DNA of 6,972 nucleotides, taken from an uncultured bacterium (GTDB lineage Bacteria; Verrucomicrobiota; Kiritimatiellia; UBA8416; CALETX01). Positions 5,980 through 6,972 of this stretch are shown one piece after another. Position 1 is the stretch's first letter. Each line of letters opens with the position of its first letter. The notes beneath the pieces were generated by a model. It did not search any database. It saw only the letters and a list, made by a program, of their open reading frames with translations, and was not told where the DNA came from. Made by a program: the position numbers and the translations under genes. The stretch lies in contig CALETX010000117.1 in NCBI GenBank assembly GCA_937920455.1, positions 1 through 6,972 of the forward strand, given 5' to 3'.

Positions 5980-6972
5980 ATGCCCCGCGCGACACGTCAC
6001 AAACGCGATTCCACTGCTGCTGGCAGGAAAGCGGGCAGTGGCCTCGATAAGAGTCGGCATGTTTTGAAGCACGCTGCAGGGCATAAGGGGATCTCTGACT
6101 CTTTTCCGTCCGAAGATACGCTTTGTAATGCCTTTGAACTGGCACCGCACATCGTTTTGGTGTTTGGCGGCGACCGGTTTTTGTTCGTTAATTCTCATTT
6201 TGAGAAGGTCACCGGATACCGTAAAGAGGATGTTTATAATGCCAACTTCGATCAGTATTCGATCTTCGCTCCTGAGGACCGGCGAAGCGCCAAGGCAGAG
6301 ATAAGAAAGATTCTCGGCGGCGGTCAGGTGAGACCGCGCGAGATTCGCATTCTAACCGAGGATGGCCAGATCCTTTTTTGTAATTTGACGACACGACGCA
6401 TAACGGTGGGGCGTCGTGCGGCTGTTCTTGCGACGATGACGGACATAACCGCCCAAAAGCACGAAGTCCGTGATATTCTGCGCGCTAAGGACCAATATCA
6501 ACAATATCTCGACGCTCTCCCCATTCTTGTGTTTGTGGTTGACTCGTCTGGGAGGATACTGGTGGCAAATTCGACGGCCGCAAAGATTCTCGGTGTGGGC
6601 AAGCACCGGCTTGTGGGGCTTGATTTTGCGTCCTCACTCTTGTCGCCAGAGTGTGCTGCAGTTTTCAGGCGGCTAATCAAACCATCGGGAGAAGAGGACG
6701 CCAGCCGTGACATGCATTTGTTCACGCTAGTCTCTGATGAAAGGAGTGAACGCCGACTGTATCTGAATCTTTCGCCGTTACGGGGAGCTGGTGAATGCCT
6801 CACAGGATGGGTTGTGTCAGGACTCGACGCTTCGCGTGAGTTGGCTCTTCGAGAACATGCTGAAATTCTGGAAAGCAAGTATCGCGAGCTTTTTGACCAG
6901 GTTCCGATAGGCATATATCGCACTACGCCGGAGGGACGCGTTCTCCTCGCTAATCCCGCGGCAGTGCGGTTT
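5980..6972 (+). CDS. multi-PAS-domain sensor protein, N-terminal part (partial, runs off the right edge; probable histidine kinase)
   Basis: The frame is open from ATG 5980 to the window edge (331 codons, no stop). After a basic, Gly/Ala/Lys-rich leader (about 1-45) there is a first PAS domain at about 47-158 (IVLVFGGDRFLFVNSHFEKVTGYRKEDV in pieces from 58 on, ending in the PAC-type MTDITAQKH), a second at about 172-285 (LDALPILVFVVDSSGRILVAN, then WVVSGLDASRE), a linker helix ALREHAEILESKYRELFDQ, and the start of a third PAS (VPIGIYRTTPEGRVLLANPAAVRF, from 308). Tandem PAS domains joined by such helices usually feed a histidine kinase, diguanylate cyclase or similar output, which is not visible here. 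No membrane segment follows the chosen start, so it is predicted cytoplasmic. No cofactor ligand can be assigned. It is divergent from the CBM9-like gene and may share control with it. Confidence 0.85.
   Translation, partial: MPRATRHKRDSTAAGRKAGSGLDKSRHVLKHAAGHKGISDSFPSEDTLCNAFELAPHIVLVFGGDRFLFVNSHFEKVTGYRKEDVYNANFDQYSIFAPEDRRSAKAEIRKILGGGQVRPREIRILTEDGQILFCNLTTRRITVGRRAAVLATMTDITAQKHEVRDILRAKDQYQQYLDALPILVFVVDSSGRILVANSTAAKILGVGKHRLVGLDFASSLLSPECAAVFRRLIKPSGEEDASRDMHLFTLVSDERSERRLYLNLSPLRGAGECLTGWVVSGLDASRELALREHAEILESKYRELFDQVPIGIYRTTPEGRVLLANPAAVRF

Noticed and set aside
6498..6923. Minus-strand open frame of 141 codons opposite the PAS gene
   Set aside because: It is antisense to two clear PAS domains; its Ser/Arg-rich product resembles a complement-strand artefact.

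Overview
The window looks like chromosomal DNA from a Gram-negative (diderm) bacterium of moderate GC content. The diderm call rests on a Lol-type lipoprotein-release ABC transporter, which serves outer-membrane lipoprotein sorting. The phylum cannot be fixed from sequence alone. A single LolC/E-type permease, a cytosolic-looking family 9 carbohydrate-binding-like protein and a divergent bacterial lysyl-tRNA synthetase would fit a Planctomycetota/Verrucomicrobiota/Lentisphaerota-like or deltaproteobacterial-like lineage, but this is inference.

Layout. About 5.75 kb is read on the minus strand. From its 5' end (right to left) the order is: a CBM9-like protein (5753-5088), a 133-nt gap with a candidate promoter and a palindrome, an NCS2/AzgA-type purine permease (4954-3536), lysS (3534-2068), a LolC/LolE-family permease (2034-811), lolD (814-89), and possibly the start of another gene running off the left edge. 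The four central genes are tightly packed (gap of 1 nt, gap of 33 nt, 4-nt ATGA overlap), so they are probably one transcript with translational coupling. A 226-nt divergent intergenic region (5754-5979) separates this block from a plus-strand gene at 5980 that runs off the right edge. It encodes at least two full PAS domains and the start of a third, and is probably the N-terminal part of a multi-PAS sensor (histidine kinase or similar).

How the genes fit together. LolC and LolD form an inner-membrane ABC machine that releases lipoproteins to the periplasmic carrier LolA; the adjacent lysS gene is housekeeping, and the purine permease at the head of the block is a nutrient importer. They do not form a pathway; they look like a co-transcribed growth-related cluster. 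The most interesting non-coding signal is a perfect 6+4+6 palindrome lying over the -10 box of the candidate permease/lysS/lol promoter, in the position expected for a repressor operator. The most interesting protein signal is a set of substitutions at normally conserved substrate-site positions of LysRS. I see no mobile element, CRISPR array, tRNA, rRNA or recognisable novel defence-type system; most of the window is conserved core gene content.
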